Origin: Rhabdornis inornatus | Taxonomy: Eukaryota; Chordata; Aves; Passeriformes; Rhabdornithidae | Assembly: GCA_013397075.1 (NCBI GenBank) | Contig: VWZS01005933.1 | Span: forward strand, 912,536-976,535 | Direction: 5' to 3' | DNA: 64,000 nucleotides | Shown: piece after piece, positions 1 to 12,421 of the stretch | Numbering within the stretch: position 1 is the stretch's first letter | Layout: every line of letters starts with the position of its first letter | Notes under the pieces: model-generated | Databases searched by the model: none | What the model saw: the letters and a program-made list of their open reading frames with translations, nothing else | Told to the model about the DNA's origin: nothing | Made by a program: the position numbers and the translations under genes

Positions 1-3000
1 CACTTGCATAGAATTAAATTCAGTAAGAAATCAAAAAACAAGAATACAATTATAAGTCAGCGAATATGTTCGAACAGAGACCAGGTCTTCACAGACAAAC
101 CTGATCAAATTTTTTTATGTAAACAGGAGTTTGGTAATGTAAAAATTCATATAGTTGTAACCCATAATTTTTCTAAACATCTGATTTGTTAACACAGAAT
201 ATTCTGATTAAATATGAGTTATTTAATAATGATAAAATACATGTAAATTGAATTTAAAACTGCCGAAATAATTAATCTGAAAATGTAGTTAAATCATTAG
301 TAAAAGATGAATAAAAAAGTTCTGGAACATGTCCAGAGCAACAGGTAATGAATTGTGTCTTAATCACTTCCATCAGTGATCTGTAAAAAAATACAAAATA
401 ATTTCCTAAGAAGTCTATGAATTACCTGTAATGATAAACAACAGCATTAATAATTTGTTTGAATTACTTTGTCAAGTTCATCTCTACAATAAATTTTGTT
501 TTATCCAAATGGAAATGCAGATGTCTTGGAAAACAAAGAGCAGACTATGCCTAACTGAGACAGGTGGGAAGGAACAGGATTTGGAAAGTGAGGTCTGATA
601 GCATATATAAGGAGATAAACATATAAACAAACTTCCACTGCTGGTATTAGTGGAAAATAGTAACAAAGGATTGGGGGATGTGGAAGAAAAAATAACCAAA
701 GATATATTTCTCTTTTCAGAACAGTAAAGAAACAAATAATGCATTTGCTTCTGCAAAAAGCAATTCTGATTTTTAAAAAAACACACTGTACCAAAACCAT
801 TAGAATTCTCAAGACAAAAAGACTGAGTACTGTGGTAACTGTCTTATTATGAGAAACTTATACATTGTGTGTGTGAGAATTTGTGATCAATATTCATATA
901 TTCATATATTCATAGGACAAGAATTCTTAAGAGGTCAATTTATTGGAAAGGAAAAAAAGAGTGAGACTCAAAGGAGGCAACTGAAGGAAAAACTGACTTC
1001 AAAATGGAAACTAAGCATTATTCTGTATTAGTGAAATTGATTGATAAGTAAAGAAAAATACCAAGAGAAATGAGGGATTTTTGACTCTCTGCATACCTGA
1101 CTCAGGTATATGCTTCTCTGTAAGGACACACTTCAGGAAAACAAAGCATTAGCTCTGTATTCAGGCAGAACAGAATGCAATTTAGTGTCTTGTGAAATGT
1201 AGAAGATAGAATAGAGTTAGATAAAATGGTTCAATCATGCTTAAATCTATGAATCCATGCAATACGTGTTCTGAAAAATAAAAATACATTGGAATGAAAA
1301 TAAAACCAGATTTTAAACTGCTATTTGTATTTACAAATGCGATTACACCAAAGAGTCCTTCCAACACAGCTGAGCAGTCTCAGGTATTATTAGAGGATCA
1401 TGACAGTAGGGGAGACTCTTGTGTCTTCAATGAGATTTAGACCAGGTCATTAATCCCCAGAATGTTTTTACCAGTCACCACAGGGGTTATTCAGCTATCA
1501 ACCAGACCAGCTATCTCATTCTCAATGGCTTTAACTGCAGGCTAGAGGGAAAATGGAATTCGCAGCAAAAAGAGAATTTGCAGTCTCTAGAGAATCAAAA
1601 CAGCAGAGTTCTCACATTCAGAAGTATTTTAGATGCTACTGCTATTATCAGCATCAGAGAAATTAAACAGGATCTGATAATAGAGAGCAGTAGAAATTTA
1701 TCACCAGTACTTGTAACAGACATTTATATAGGTAATATAAACCAAAACTTTCCATTATAACCTCACAAATCTTAGCAAAAAGGATCCATGTGCTGGGACA
1801 CAGTTGTTAAATAAATAAACAAAATTTCAGCTACAGAATTAGTTCATTGGGAAAAGGCACAGCTAAAGTATTAAAAAAAAAAAAAATTAATTTCTCTCAC
1901 CTAACAAAATGCAAAAATAAAAGCATGTTTTCCAAAGTCTATTTTTCAGTGCACATTGAAAAGTCTGATGTGCTAAGAGGAGGTTAAACTGTCCTTGAGA
2001 CTACCATCCACTATTCAGAATTTTACCTATGTGGGACAGAACTGTGAGAATGCAGCAGGAAAGCAGAACTCAGAGCACTGCTCAGCTCATGACTGAAATG
2101 GATGTGCTAAGTCTAGTGTGCCACAAGCCTTAGCAAGACAAGGCAGAGCCCTGAATGAGGAAAAAAAAAGGTGTGCTTGGTGTGCTTTGTTTAAGATAAA
2201 TCATGCAAGACCAGACACGTCTGTGCCTGTGCAGGTCTGTGTAAAAGCTCTGTGCAGAGCTCTGATTAGGTAATGTTACTTAGAAACACCAATCGTCTGA
2301 ATGTTGCTATTTTTAGCTATAGCTGGGAAAGGATATAAAACTGATTTGTAGAATCAATAAATCAGCTCCATGTATGCAAACCACGGAGACCCCGTCTCGT
2401 CAATCGTCGGCACAGAACAATGCTTTCCTGTTCAGTTCTGGCATTTACTGAACAGATCTGGATGACAAAGAATTTTCAGAGTATTTCCCATTCACTTCCA
2501 TCTAGATTACCATCCTGATGATGAACCATTATCATCAAAGTATATTGACTTTTCTTGGTAACTGGACCTCAAATTTCTGAAACTAGAAATTTTAAAATAA
2601 ACAAGTCCCTAGCACCTTTAATTCATAGTTCACATTGTGTAACTTTATTTTCCCTACTAGCATCAGATTTTCCATAATTCAGTATAGCTTTGCCTTCATT
2701 TCTTTTCTCTTTATAATACAGACACATGCATTACATGCATCTGTAACAATCCTATGAATTATGAAAATCTAGAAGTCTGATAGCACTTTTAGTGCTTATT
2801 ATTTAACAATCTACTTATCCATAATGACGCTGATTTGTATTTAGTCCAAGGTACCAGGTAATATAGTATTTTCTCTTAGGAGCTGTTTGAATTACCAATT
2901 TACAGAGAAATCAATTAGTCCTGTGGCCCTTTCTGCCATAGATATTATTTTTTTCTTAAAGCACTGAACTGAGTTTTCCATGAATTTGGGATGTATTGAA

Positions 3001-5910
3001 AGCGAGATTCAGCAGAAAAATAAAAAAAAATAACTTTTTTGTGCGAAGTAACATTAAACCCCTAAAGTTTTCCCATGTACAAAAACAACAAGGTCACATA
3101 AGTACAAAAGTGAACATTTACTTTGACTATTAAACTTTCTAGAAAATAAAATACACGCACTGGTAATGGAATAACGTTCTGCATTTCTTATGTGGCTTTT
3201 GAAATTACTGTCATGCTCAAGGCAGTGCAATTGTACTTTATATTTTAGAAAGCAACTGTAAAATTCTCACTAAACTCTCAGTAGAAAACCAACCCAGTGT
3301 TCAGAAATGCTTTTATTTTGCTTTGATTTTTATCTTATGTGACGTCACAAAGGAGAAAAGCCCAGACTAACTGACAAGCTCATGAGAATTTGATCTTATT
3401 TTCTTCAAAACAGTATCCTAAGAGTTCTAAAAGGGAGCCCTCTAATAAGGAACCAAAAAAAAAAAATTAAAAAGCATGTCTGCTTTATTCTCTTAAAGGA
3501 GGATATAAGCAAAATAATTTATAAAAATGTCATCAATGTCAGAAATAGTTTATATCAGATCATATAGAATCACTTTTACATTCACCAGAGACTATCTTAA
3601 GAATGCAACTTGTGACTCAATCAAAAGGCTTGAAATAAAAGTAGCTGTAGCATTGTGCTTAATATGTGTGGGTGGGGTAAAAAAAAGCCCACAATCCTAT
3701 TCAAGTGGTTTTACCTATGTAATTTTATACCCTAATAATCCCTAATTTAATGTATGAACAAGAGTTTTTGGGAAATGTAAAAAAAAAAAAGCATGAAAGA
3801 GTTATTAATGAGGCCCTTCCACTTCTAATATCAGTTCTCTAATGCTAGCTGCAAATCCTGTAGCTGTAATCCTGTAGCTGCAAATGTTCTCTAATCCTCC
3901 CTGCAAAGGAATTTTTTTAAAAACAGCAGCAGCTTTTTGAACTTCGTCTATAAAAATGTGCACCTATTCAGGTAATTTGTTCATGTAGTTGTGTCAATGA
4001 TATTGAGAGTCAGTGCTTTTTTTTTATTAGTATGTAACTTGGTCTTCTTGTATGTACCAAAATGGGATTCTGAGCAAATTGGAGTTTAACATGTAAATAT
4101 CTGCTACACCTACATTTGAACGTTACAATTATGCATCTTTGGGTTTTATGAGTATTTACACATGGATGAATTATTGGGAAACCAAGTTCAAACACCAAGG
4201 AACATAATGGTAAAATGTTTCTCTTCAACGTGCCACACAGAGCTTGTAGAGTAAATTACTTTTATAGGAAGGAAGATGACTATATTATTTGCATTAATTA
4301 TCTTTGAAATAATTTGGTTTATATTCTGTCATCCTTCATTTACATCTTTCATGACACCAATGGTCATTCTAACAACCTACTGCTAGTAGATATTAAAGCT
4401 CTGTTTCACTGTATGGCATGTCATGTTCACAAATTCTGCTAAGGTAGCAGTTCTAAAATTATTACATCATGTTACAAGTCCTGAGAAAACTGTTCTGCAT
4501 TGGTGTGGATATACATACATATTTACAGGTCTTCAGAAGACAAAATTCCTTAACTAAAACATTTGCAAACTGGATGGTTGGCTACAAATATTTTGTTGTT
4601 AAGGCCAAACAAGTTTTAACCAAACATATACAAACTAGAGTTTGTCAGTGTCTTGAAATTTGGCAACATTCACAGTATTTTTCACACAATGCAACAGGCA
4701 AATGGAAGCTATTTCACATTACCAGATTAACAGAAACTCTGCATGATCAAACAACTCATTTATCCTCAGGTGTCTTCCCAGAAATGTCTGAGCAGTAATT
4801 TCCATGATACATAAAAAAACACATGTTAAGGATTTTGAAAAACTACAATTATAATTAGTCTTACTTAAAGCAGCTAAGTAAAGATATCAACATTTGGATT
4901 ATAAAATTTTCCTGCATGGAAGATTTCCTCTGAAACATTTAAAGCACAGTAAACCTATATGTAACTGAACTCAATGTCCTGTGGCTTGGAAGTGTCAGGC
5001 AGACTTGCAGTGCTACTAATTCTGCCTCTGGTATCCTATCGAGTACTTGGCACTGCTGAATAAGCTTTTAAATAAACAGGAATGTCTTAAGTTAATGCAA
5101 TCACACTCACTAGTAAGATAACTATCATTTTGCTGCATGTATTTCTAGTAAATATGTAGTATTCATTGAAGTAAGAGATTCAAAAGAAAAATCAAACAAA
5201 AGACAAAACCAACCAATCAAACCAAGCAAAAAATGGATTTTTCTAAGCAAAATGAGGTAAGTGAAAAAAAAACAAAACAAGTCAGACAAAAAGTAGGAAA
5301 ACGGGGTTTATAAATCCTACTATAATTTAATAGAGGATAAAGAACGCCACTTGTTAGTAGGGATATTGATTTGGCACATTCAGCTCCTACATAGAAGTGA
5401 ATGTGCTCATTGCTTCTCCGCATTTCAGGCACAAGGCAGCATTGGCAGGCTGGAACTGATCTGGACCTGCCAAGAACTTTAGCAGTGCATGAGATCAAGT
5501 CATATGATTACTGTCGTGTCATGAGGATCAATTTTGACTCTTGGTACATCTCAAGAACAGACAGGAAGAAAAGGTCTTCCTCCCACATTCCCACCAACCA
5601 CTGGAAAACACACTATTAGTTGCCATATATAGATCTCCAGTTCATTTTTCCCTTCACATTCCTTTCATATGCAACACATCTATCATGAGAAAACTATCAA
5701 AAATTTAACAGCAACGTAAAAAATATATTGTTTCACAGAATTAATCAAAGATTTCATTTTATTTCTAAATATACTGCAGAATACACACTCTGCCTTCAGT
5801 GACTCTTGGACACCATTAATTGAAACTTATGTTTTTTAAATCAGTTATCTACACAAATTAATTTTAATTTGTTTAACGTTTCATAGTTTTAATACTGATT
5901 AAATACTTAC
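1..5910 (-). other. FSTL5: FSTL5 intron (partial), downstream of the Ig exons
   Basis: AT-rich intronic sequence after the last exon in the window. It contains one solo LTR at 2043-2412. I see no further FSTL5 exon. A short local duplication of about 14 bases (aatcctgtagctg twice) lies near 3851-3882. The open frames here are short and show no domain, signal peptide or codon pattern that supports a gene. Confidence 0.8.
2043..2412 (+). mobile_element. Solo LTR of an endogenous retrovirus, 6-bp target duplication
   Basis: A 370-base element that begins TGTGAGAATG and ends GTCGGCA, so it has the TG...CA ends of an LTR. It is flanked by a perfect direct repeat, cagaac, at 2037-2042 and 2413-2418. 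A TATA box (tataaaa, 2334-2340) and a polyadenylation signal (aataaa, 2356-2361) set the orientation as plus, antisense to FSTL5. They lie only about 20 bases apart. A 6-bp duplication is typical of class II (ERVK or alpharetrovirus-like) elements. No internal retroviral sequence is present, so this is a solo LTR left by recombination. Confidence 0.82.
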
Positions 5911-6045
5911 GAGTCTTCCGAGCAGAATCTTCCACAAAGAGAGAAGAAATATCTTCATCCACCCCTGCTTCATTCTTTGCAATGCAAGTGTATGCTCCTG
6001 TATCTTCATAGCGCACATTGCTAATGTGAACCTCACTACCATTTG
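5911..6045 (-). CDS. FSTL5: FSTL5 exon: second half of Ig-like domain 2
   Basis: Internal coding exon of 135 bases, phase 1 at both ends. The acceptor has a strong pyrimidine tract (ttttttcctctcctttcag) and the donor is gtaagt. The peptide starts at a split alanine followed by NGSEVHISNVRYED. It holds the F-strand motif DTGAYTCIAKNEAG, whose cysteine should pair with the one in the exon at 7889-8050. It ends SSLFVEDSARKT. NGS is a potential glycosylation site. In the known protein this segment links the second Ig domain to the large C-terminal region, and those exons are not seen between here and position 1. No disruption is visible. Confidence 0.96.
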
Positions 6046-7888
6046 CTGAAAGGAGAGGAAAAAATCAACATGCAGACATGCTAGTGCTTTCAGATTATAA
6101 ATTCAGAAGCGTTTCTCTGCTTACACTAATTAAGCCATTTTCATTCCTGAGTTCATAACTTGGAGGCATTCCAAATTAGTCCAAAGGTATTCAATTGGCT
6201 AGTGAATTACATGCACTATTTCATCTCACAGATATCTGGAGTGTCTCAGTTGATTTTGCACATCAGAGCCATATATCAATCTGCGGTTTTATATATATTT
6301 AAATGACTATGATTTTTTTTTTAATCAGGTAAATATTAGGTTTTTATTATGCTGCATTTGGTCATTTGACACCATAATTTCCTTTACACAAAACGACCCA
6401 TGGAATGTAACAGGCCAAACTTTCAACGTAAATAAAAATTTTAATAAAATTATTTATTGCTCCTAACCAGAAACACCTAGTTAGTTTTGGTTTCATGTGA
6501 CTGCAGTGTAACAAAATCGAAAACAGTGCACTGAAATTTTTCACCTACATCAATGTAGAAGCTTATGGAAACCTCAGGAATTGTACATCAAACTGTGTAC
6601 GAATGTCAACAAACCCTACAGGTTTCATGGGCAAATGTCTTTTAAATAATGTGACGTGAATAATGGTGTGAACAACAATTCACTGAATTTTAAGTATAAT
6701 ATACTTGTTCAGCTGTAGGAACTGTACAAAAAACCAGCTTTGTAGGTATTGTAAAGTATGGACTAAAAGGGGCATTGTCTTAGGGTATAGCAGCCTTCTA
6801 GCTTGAAGCAAGTGCACAGATAGTTTAACTCAGAAAAATCTCGGGGAAAATGTAATGACATTTTCAATATTTTATTTCAAATAATTCCATGCTAGAAAAT
6901 TGAATTAAAGGTATTTAATTCAATTTATCCCTAGAGGAGAAATTAAGAGAATGTTACTATGGAAGAGAAGTTCATCACTTTCTACTCATAGTGGAAAGTA
7001 TTTCTGCAAGGCAAGTGTTCACAAATATTCAGGAGAGTTGTACATGAAAGAACAGAGAACTATGACACCTGCAGGGAAAGTAACACTTCAGAGAAGCACT
7101 TGCCATGTCTGTCCCACTGCTTCTTACAGTGCAGGCTGAGTGCTGTCCTATCCAAACTACACATTCTAATTTTGTTGATGAGTGAGAAAAAGTTTTGAAG
7201 AGAACACTAGCAGACAGAGATTTTTTTCCTATGGCTGATCAAAAATTACCAGAAAGACTGAAGAAGCATGGAGATTTAAAGCTGGACAGGTCCACTGATT
7301 CTGCTGAGTCCTGAAGATCCATAGAAATTAACTGGTGCTAAAGGTAAGACTTTCCTTTAGTTTTGGCTGGGTTTTTTTTGTTTGGGGTTGTTTTGCAGGT
7401 TTTTGGGGTTTGAGGGATTTGGGGTTTTTTGAGGGGGAAGTTAGGGCTTGTATGTGCGTATGTGATGTCTTTGCACTCCCACAGAGATCTGCTGATACCC
7501 TTCAGAAAACAGCACATCCATTTCAGTTCTTTCTCCTCCAGTCCTTTCTAGTATCAGGTCCCCAAATCTCATTAAGATTCTTACCAGTTCTGACTGGGAC
7601 CAGGTCTTGGACTGCCTGCTCCACTCAGATACTGCACATTTTCAAACAGAGAAGAGCATATTGGAATTTACTGGTAATCCTGCCAGTAAGCACAATCATT
7701 ATTCTAACAAAGAGAAAGCAGAAAGATATGTGTCTTGGGGGATAACTCAGAGATATCACATCTTTTGAAATGTTTTAGCTTAGACTTCAAGCCTTTGTTA
7801 AAACTATAGAAGAAGGGCAGCTAGTATGGAAATGATGCACAGATAAAACATTACCAATCTGTAGAAAACAATAAATACACCCCTTTAC
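6046..7888 (-). other. FSTL5: FSTL5 intron within Ig domain 2
   Basis: A complete intron of 1,843 bases between the two exons of the second Ig domain. No transposon was recognised. Its one distinctive piece is a T/G-rich tract at 7365-7437 with repeated G runs. A reading frame of 136 codons across 7335-7745 is produced by that low-complexity tract and has no sign of being a gene. Confidence 0.85.
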
Positions 7889-8050
7889 CTTGAAGAGTTA
7901 GCTGTTTGGACAACTTTGGAGTGATATCAATTCCATTCTTCAGCCAACCAAGTTGTGGGTTGGGAATACCTTCAGCATGGCACCGAAGGCTAGCTGTCAC
8001 ACCTGGCTCCCTTGCCTGGCTCTCTGGATAAACTCGGATAACTGGTGGAA
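7889..8050 (-). CDS. FSTL5: FSTL5 exon: first half of Ig-like domain 2
   Basis: Internal coding exon of 162 bases, phase 1 at both ends. The acceptor is ttttctgtattcag and the donor gtaaag on the minus strand. The peptide begins with a split valine and PPVIRVYPESQAREPG. It contains the B-strand cysteine in ASLRCHAEG (about residue 24) and the core tryptophan in LGWLKNG (about residue 36), and ends LSKQLTLQ. These are the hallmarks of an I-set Ig domain. The string is nearly identical to vertebrate FSTL5 as I recall it. The intron downstream in the gene (6046-7888) is only about 1.8 kb, short beside the others here. The intron upstream is inflated by the suspicious duplication at 8553-12421. 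Confidence 0.96.
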
Positions 8051-8624
8051 CTGAATACAGAAAACAATTATAATTTAGTGGAGAACATTATCTTCATTTT
8101 AAGAAAAATAACTATAAGCAATTCAGAAGACCCCTGCAGCTACATATAACAACACACAGATGTGGTATTCATCAGATATTCAGTAAGATTCAATGCAGAA
8201 TTCTGTCTCAGAGAATTTATGAAACAGAAAAAATATTCTGTGAGAGAAACCTCTTTTTACTGCCTGTGATATCAAAGAAAAAACCTCAACTCTAGTTCAA
8301 TAGTTTGTGGTTGAACAATAAGATTTTTAATTTTTCCTTAGATTTTTTTATAAAATATGACTAACATACAATTATTGAGTCATGATAGGTTGTACAGAGA
8401 TTGTGATTGTCCTGTTTCACAAATCTTAACATTTCATCTCCATCTTTTCCCTCTTTCCAAAACACCTACCACCAATCCATTTTAACTGCATAAAACCTGT
8501 TCAGGTTTATATTTCTTTATACTGGTTCAGACAGGACCTTCTGTATCCATGATACCACTTCCCTTCTTTACCATACAGACATATCACTAGATTATGTTTA
8601 ACTTGATTTTCTTCTGAAGTCCTT

Positions 8625-8895
8625 TCCTGCCAAGATGCTTTCCATTAGGTGGCCTTCAGGATATACTGGTGCACCAGGGTTGTTCCTCCCTGTGAACATG
8701 ACTCTTGCACTTCTTGTTGAACTTCCTAAATTCCTACTGGTTCATTTCTCCATCCTGTCAAACTCCCTAAAAACAGCAGCATGATCTTGTAGTCTATCAG
8801 CCACTTCTCCCAGTTTGGTCCCATCTACAAAACTGTTCAAGATAGAACTCTGCCCCATTATTCAGATCCTTAATTAAGATGTTAAACAAGACATG
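8625..8895 (-). mobile_element. CR1 LINE fragment, minus orientation
   Basis: The plus strand shows the reverse complement of degenerate CR1 reverse-transcriptase coding sequence. Recognisable stretches include cttgttgaacttcctaaatt, catttctccatcctgtcaaa and a segment ending gatgttaaacaagac, all familiar from antisense CR1 copies in birds. It is truncated where the plus-oriented CR1 begins. No intact reading frame is present. The borders are approximate and the assignment is by recall of the family. The duplicate lies at 10560-10830. Confidence 0.65.
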
Positions 8896-9979
8896 TATCC
8901 TTCTGGACAAAACATCCACACAGCTGGATAACCGTGTTATGTGATGGCTGAACAACCCACTCATGGGTCAGGAACAAAGAGATACAGCGAAAGGGATAAC
9001 ATCTGGCTGGGATCCAGTCAGTAATGGGATTCCACAGGGCTCAATCCTTACCAAGTTCTCTTCAAGATCTTCATTAAAGACTTGGACACAGGACTAGAAG
9101 GAATACTAAGTAACTTTGCTGACAACATCAAACTGGGAGAAGCTGTTTACTCCCTCAAGGACAGAAAGGTGCTGCAGAGAGACCTCAACAAATTAAAGAG
9201 ATGGGCAATCACCAACTATATGAAGTTCAACAAAGAAAAATGCCAGATTCTGCACCTGGGACAGGGCAACCCTTGTTGTGTGTACAAAATGTGGAATGAG
9301 GTGCTGGAGAGCAGTGCTGCAGAAAGGGACCTGGGGGTCCTGGTTGATGGCGAGTTTAATATGAGTCATTGTGCCCTGGCAGCCAGGAGGGCCAACTCTG
9401 TCCTGGGGGGCATCAGGCACAGCATGGATAGCTGGGCAAGGAGGGATTGTCCTGCTCCACTCGGCACTGGAGCAGCCTCACCTCGAGTGCTGTGCGCAGT
9501 TCTGGGTGCCACAATATACAAATGACATCGAGTTTTTGAGGAATGTCCAAAGCAGGGCCACCAGGATTGTGAGGAGTTTTGAGGTAAAGCCATATGAGGA
9601 GTGGCTGAGGGCACTTGGCTTGTTCAGCCTGGAGGAGACCGAAGGGAAACCTCATTGCAGTCTGCAACTTCCTGTGAAGGGGAGGGACAGGCACTGGTCT
9701 CTTTGTGGTGACCAGTGACAGGACCTGAGCAAGTGGCACAAAACTATCAGGGAAGGTTTAAGCTGGATATTAGGAAAAAGTTCTTCACCCAGAGGGTGGC
9801 TGGTCACTGGAACAGGCTCCCAGGGAAGTGGGCACAGCACTAGCCTGGCAGAATTCATTAAGTGTTTGGACAGTGCTCTCAGGCACATGATGTGACTCTT
9901 GGGCTGTCCTGTGTAGGGCCCACAGCTGGACTCGATGACCCTGATGAGTCCCTTGCAACTCAGCAGATTCTGTGATCCT
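8896..9979 (+). mobile_element. CR1 LINE 3' fragment, plus orientation
   Basis: The 3' third of a CR1 non-LTR retrotransposon. It carries reverse-transcriptase remnants: a GIPQGS-like segment near 9029-9048 and FADNIKLG near 9115-9138, where the usual FADD catalytic pair has decayed to FADN. These are followed by RDLNKLKRWA and MKFNKEKCQILHLG. The element runs through the 3' untranslated region to the typical CR1 end (gattctgtgatcc) near 9967-9979. A 147-codon frame at 9082-9525 is a relic; stops and a frame shift separate it from the next part. It is 5' truncated, like most CR1 copies. Confidence 0.88.
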
Positions 9980-10486
9980 ACATATAAGACTTATGAGTTT
10001 CTTTATTAACAAAAGATAAGAATTGTTGATATCAATTTTCCAAGGTTTGAAAACTTGCTGCAGTATATGCTTACCAATTAAAAATCTATATACACTAGTA
10101 GTGTCAGAGAGAGGACATATGACACTTCAGTGGACATATTCCTATTAGTAATGAATGGTTAAGCAAGATTTTAAAATCGTGCTATGCAGATTTTTTCAGA
10201 TTAATAACTATTTAACTTATCTTTAATTTTTTTTAGATACAGCTTGCTTGAGGTTGTTTCTAACATAAAAAAATATAAACTATAATAAGATTAAGGAAGT
10301 GTATTTCCTATTCACCAAAGTTTTGTTTAATGCAGCTCTAAACATGTAGAATACTTAGGTTGTGTCACAAAACACAGCTGGGCAGAGGATGAAGTATAAT
10401 GAAAGAAGATAAAAAATTAACTGTGTCTATTTTGGCATGAGATTAAATATTTTCAAATCCTGTTCAACTATTTACAAGAGATGTCT

Positions 10487-10487
10487 N
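10487..10487. other. Single N: assembly join
   Basis: This is the only ambiguous base I noticed in the window. It lies exactly between the two copies of the duplicated block. The sequence before it ends at the same base as the second copy (12421), and the sequence after it starts at the same base as the first copy (8553). Confidence 0.9.
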
Positions 10488-12421
10488 TACCACTTCCCTT
10501 CTTTACCATACAGACATATCACTAGATTATGTTTAACTTGATTTTCTTCTGAAGTCCTTTCCTGCCAAGATGCTTTCCATTAGGTGGCCTTCAGGATATA
10601 CTGGTGCACCAGGGTTGTTCCTCCCTGTGAACATGACTCTTGCACTTCTTGTTGAACTTCCTAAATTCCTACTGGTTCATTTCTCCATCCTGTCAAACTC
10701 CCTAAAAACAGCAGCATGATCTTGTAGTCTATCAGCCACTTCTCCCAGTTTGGTCCCATCTACAAAACTGTTCAAGATAGAACTCTGCCCCATTATTCAG
10801 ATCCTTAATTAAGATGTTAAACAAGACATGTATCCTTCTGGACAAAACATCCACACAGCTGGATAACCGTGTTATGTGATGGCTGAACAACCCACTCATG
10901 GGTCAGGAACAAAGAGATACAGCGAAAGGGATAACATCTGGCTGGGATCCAGTCAGTAATGGGATTCCACAGGGCTCAATCCTTACCAAGTTCTCTTCAA
11001 GATCTTCATTAAAGACTTGGACACAGGACTAGAAGGAATACTAAGTAACTTTGCTGACAACATCAAACTGGGAGAAGCTGTTTACTCCCTCAAGGACAGA
11101 AAGGTGCTGCAGAGAGACCTCAACAAATTAAAGAGATGGGCAATCACCAACTATATGAAGTTCAACAAAGAAAAATGCCAGATTCTGCACCTGGGACAGG
11201 GCAACCCTTGTTGTGTGTACAAAATGTGGAATGAGGTGCTGGAGAGCAGTGCTGCAGAAAGGGACCTGGGGGTCCTGGTTGATGGCGAGTTTAATATGAG
11301 TCATTGTGCCCTGGCAGCCAGGAGGGCCAACTCTGTCCTGGGGGGCATCAGGCACAGCATGGATAGCTGGGCAAGGAGGGATTGTCCTGCTCCACTCGGC
11401 ACTGGAGCAGCCTCACCTCGAGTGCTGTGCGCAGTTCTGGGTGCCACAATATACAAATGACATCGAGTTTTTGAGGAATGTCCAAAGCAGGGCCACCAGG
11501 ATTGTGAGGAGTTTTGAGGTAAAGCCATATGAGGAGTGGCTGAGGGCACTTGGCTTGTTCAGCCTGGAGGAGACCGAAGGGAAACCTCATTGCAGTCTGC
11601 AACTTCCTGTGAAGGGGAGGGACAGGCACTGGTCTCTTTGTGGTGACCAGTGACAGGACCTGAGCAAGTGGCACAAAACTATCAGGGAAGGTTTAAGCTG
11701 GATATTAGGAAAAAGTTCTTCACCCAGAGGGTGGCTGGTCACTGGAACAGGCTCCCAGGGAAGTGGGCACAGCACTAGCCTGGCAGAATTCATTAAGTGT
11801 TTGGACAGTGCTCTCAGGCACATGATGTGACTCTTGGGCTGTCCTGTGTAGGGCCCACAGCTGGACTCGATGACCCTGATGAGTCCCTTGCAACTCAGCA
11901 GATTCTGTGATCCTACATATAAGACTTATGAGTTTCTTTATTAACAAAAGATAAGAATTGTTGATATCAATTTTCCAAGGTTTGAAAACTTGCTGCAGTA
12001 TATGCTTACCAATTAAAAATCTATATACACTAGTAGTGTCAGAGAGAGGACATATGACACTTCAGTGGACATATTCCTATTAGTAATGAATGGTTAAGCA
12101 AGATTTTAAAATCGTGCTATGCAGATTTTTTCAGATTAATAACTATTTAACTTATCTTTAATTTTTTTTAGATACAGCTTGCTTGAGGTTGTTTCTAACA
12201 TAAAAAAATATAAACTATAATAAGATTAAGGAAGTGTATTTCCTATTCACCAAAGTTTTGTTTAATGCAGCTCTAAACATGTAGAATACTTAGGTTGTGT
12301 CACAAAACACAGCTGGGCAGAGGATGAAGTATAATGAAAGAAGATAAAAAATTAACTGTGTCTATTTTGGCATGAGATTAAATATTTTCAAATCCTGTTC
12401 AACTATTTACAAGAGATGTCT
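10488..12421. repeat. Second copy of the 1,934-bp direct duplication
   Basis: Identical by eye to 8553-10486. After 12421 the sequence continues into new intron (cagcatgttgtcccattaga), as expected if this copy is the start of the right-hand contig. The CR1 fragments inside lie at about 10560-10830 (minus) and 10831-11914 (plus). The two copies should probably be counted as one locus. Confidence 0.9.
10831..11914 (+). mobile_element. CR1 LINE 3' fragment, duplicate copy
   Basis: Same element as 8896-9979, shifted by 1,935 bases and identical as far as I can see. It includes the FADN variant and the CR1 terminal motif. The perfect identity, together with the N between the copies, suggests it is an assembly duplicate rather than a second insertion. 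Confidence 0.85.

Larger units (their letters stand above)
8553..10486. repeat. First copy of a 1,934-bp identical direct duplication
   Basis: This block recurs at 10488-12421 with a constant offset of 1,935 bases. All segments I compared are identical, including every open reading frame. The copies meet at the single N. An old true duplication would show differences between its copies, so an unmerged overlap of contig ends is the simplest reading. It contains a minus-strand CR1 piece, a plus-strand CR1 piece and unique intronic flank. Confidence 0.9.

Noticed and set aside
7335..7745. 136-codon plus-strand frame
   Set aside because: Its first third is translated from a T/G low-complexity tract, the rest shows no recognisable feature, and it lies inside an FSTL5 intron.
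9082..9525. 147-codon frame as a host gene (and its twin at 11017-11460)
   Set aside because: It is the decayed reverse-transcriptase end of CR1, with a lost catalytic aspartate and a frame break after it. The overlapping frames on both strands are shadows.
8553..12421. Recent segmental duplication as a biological event
   Set aside because: Possible, but complete identity with an N exactly at the junction is better explained by assembly.
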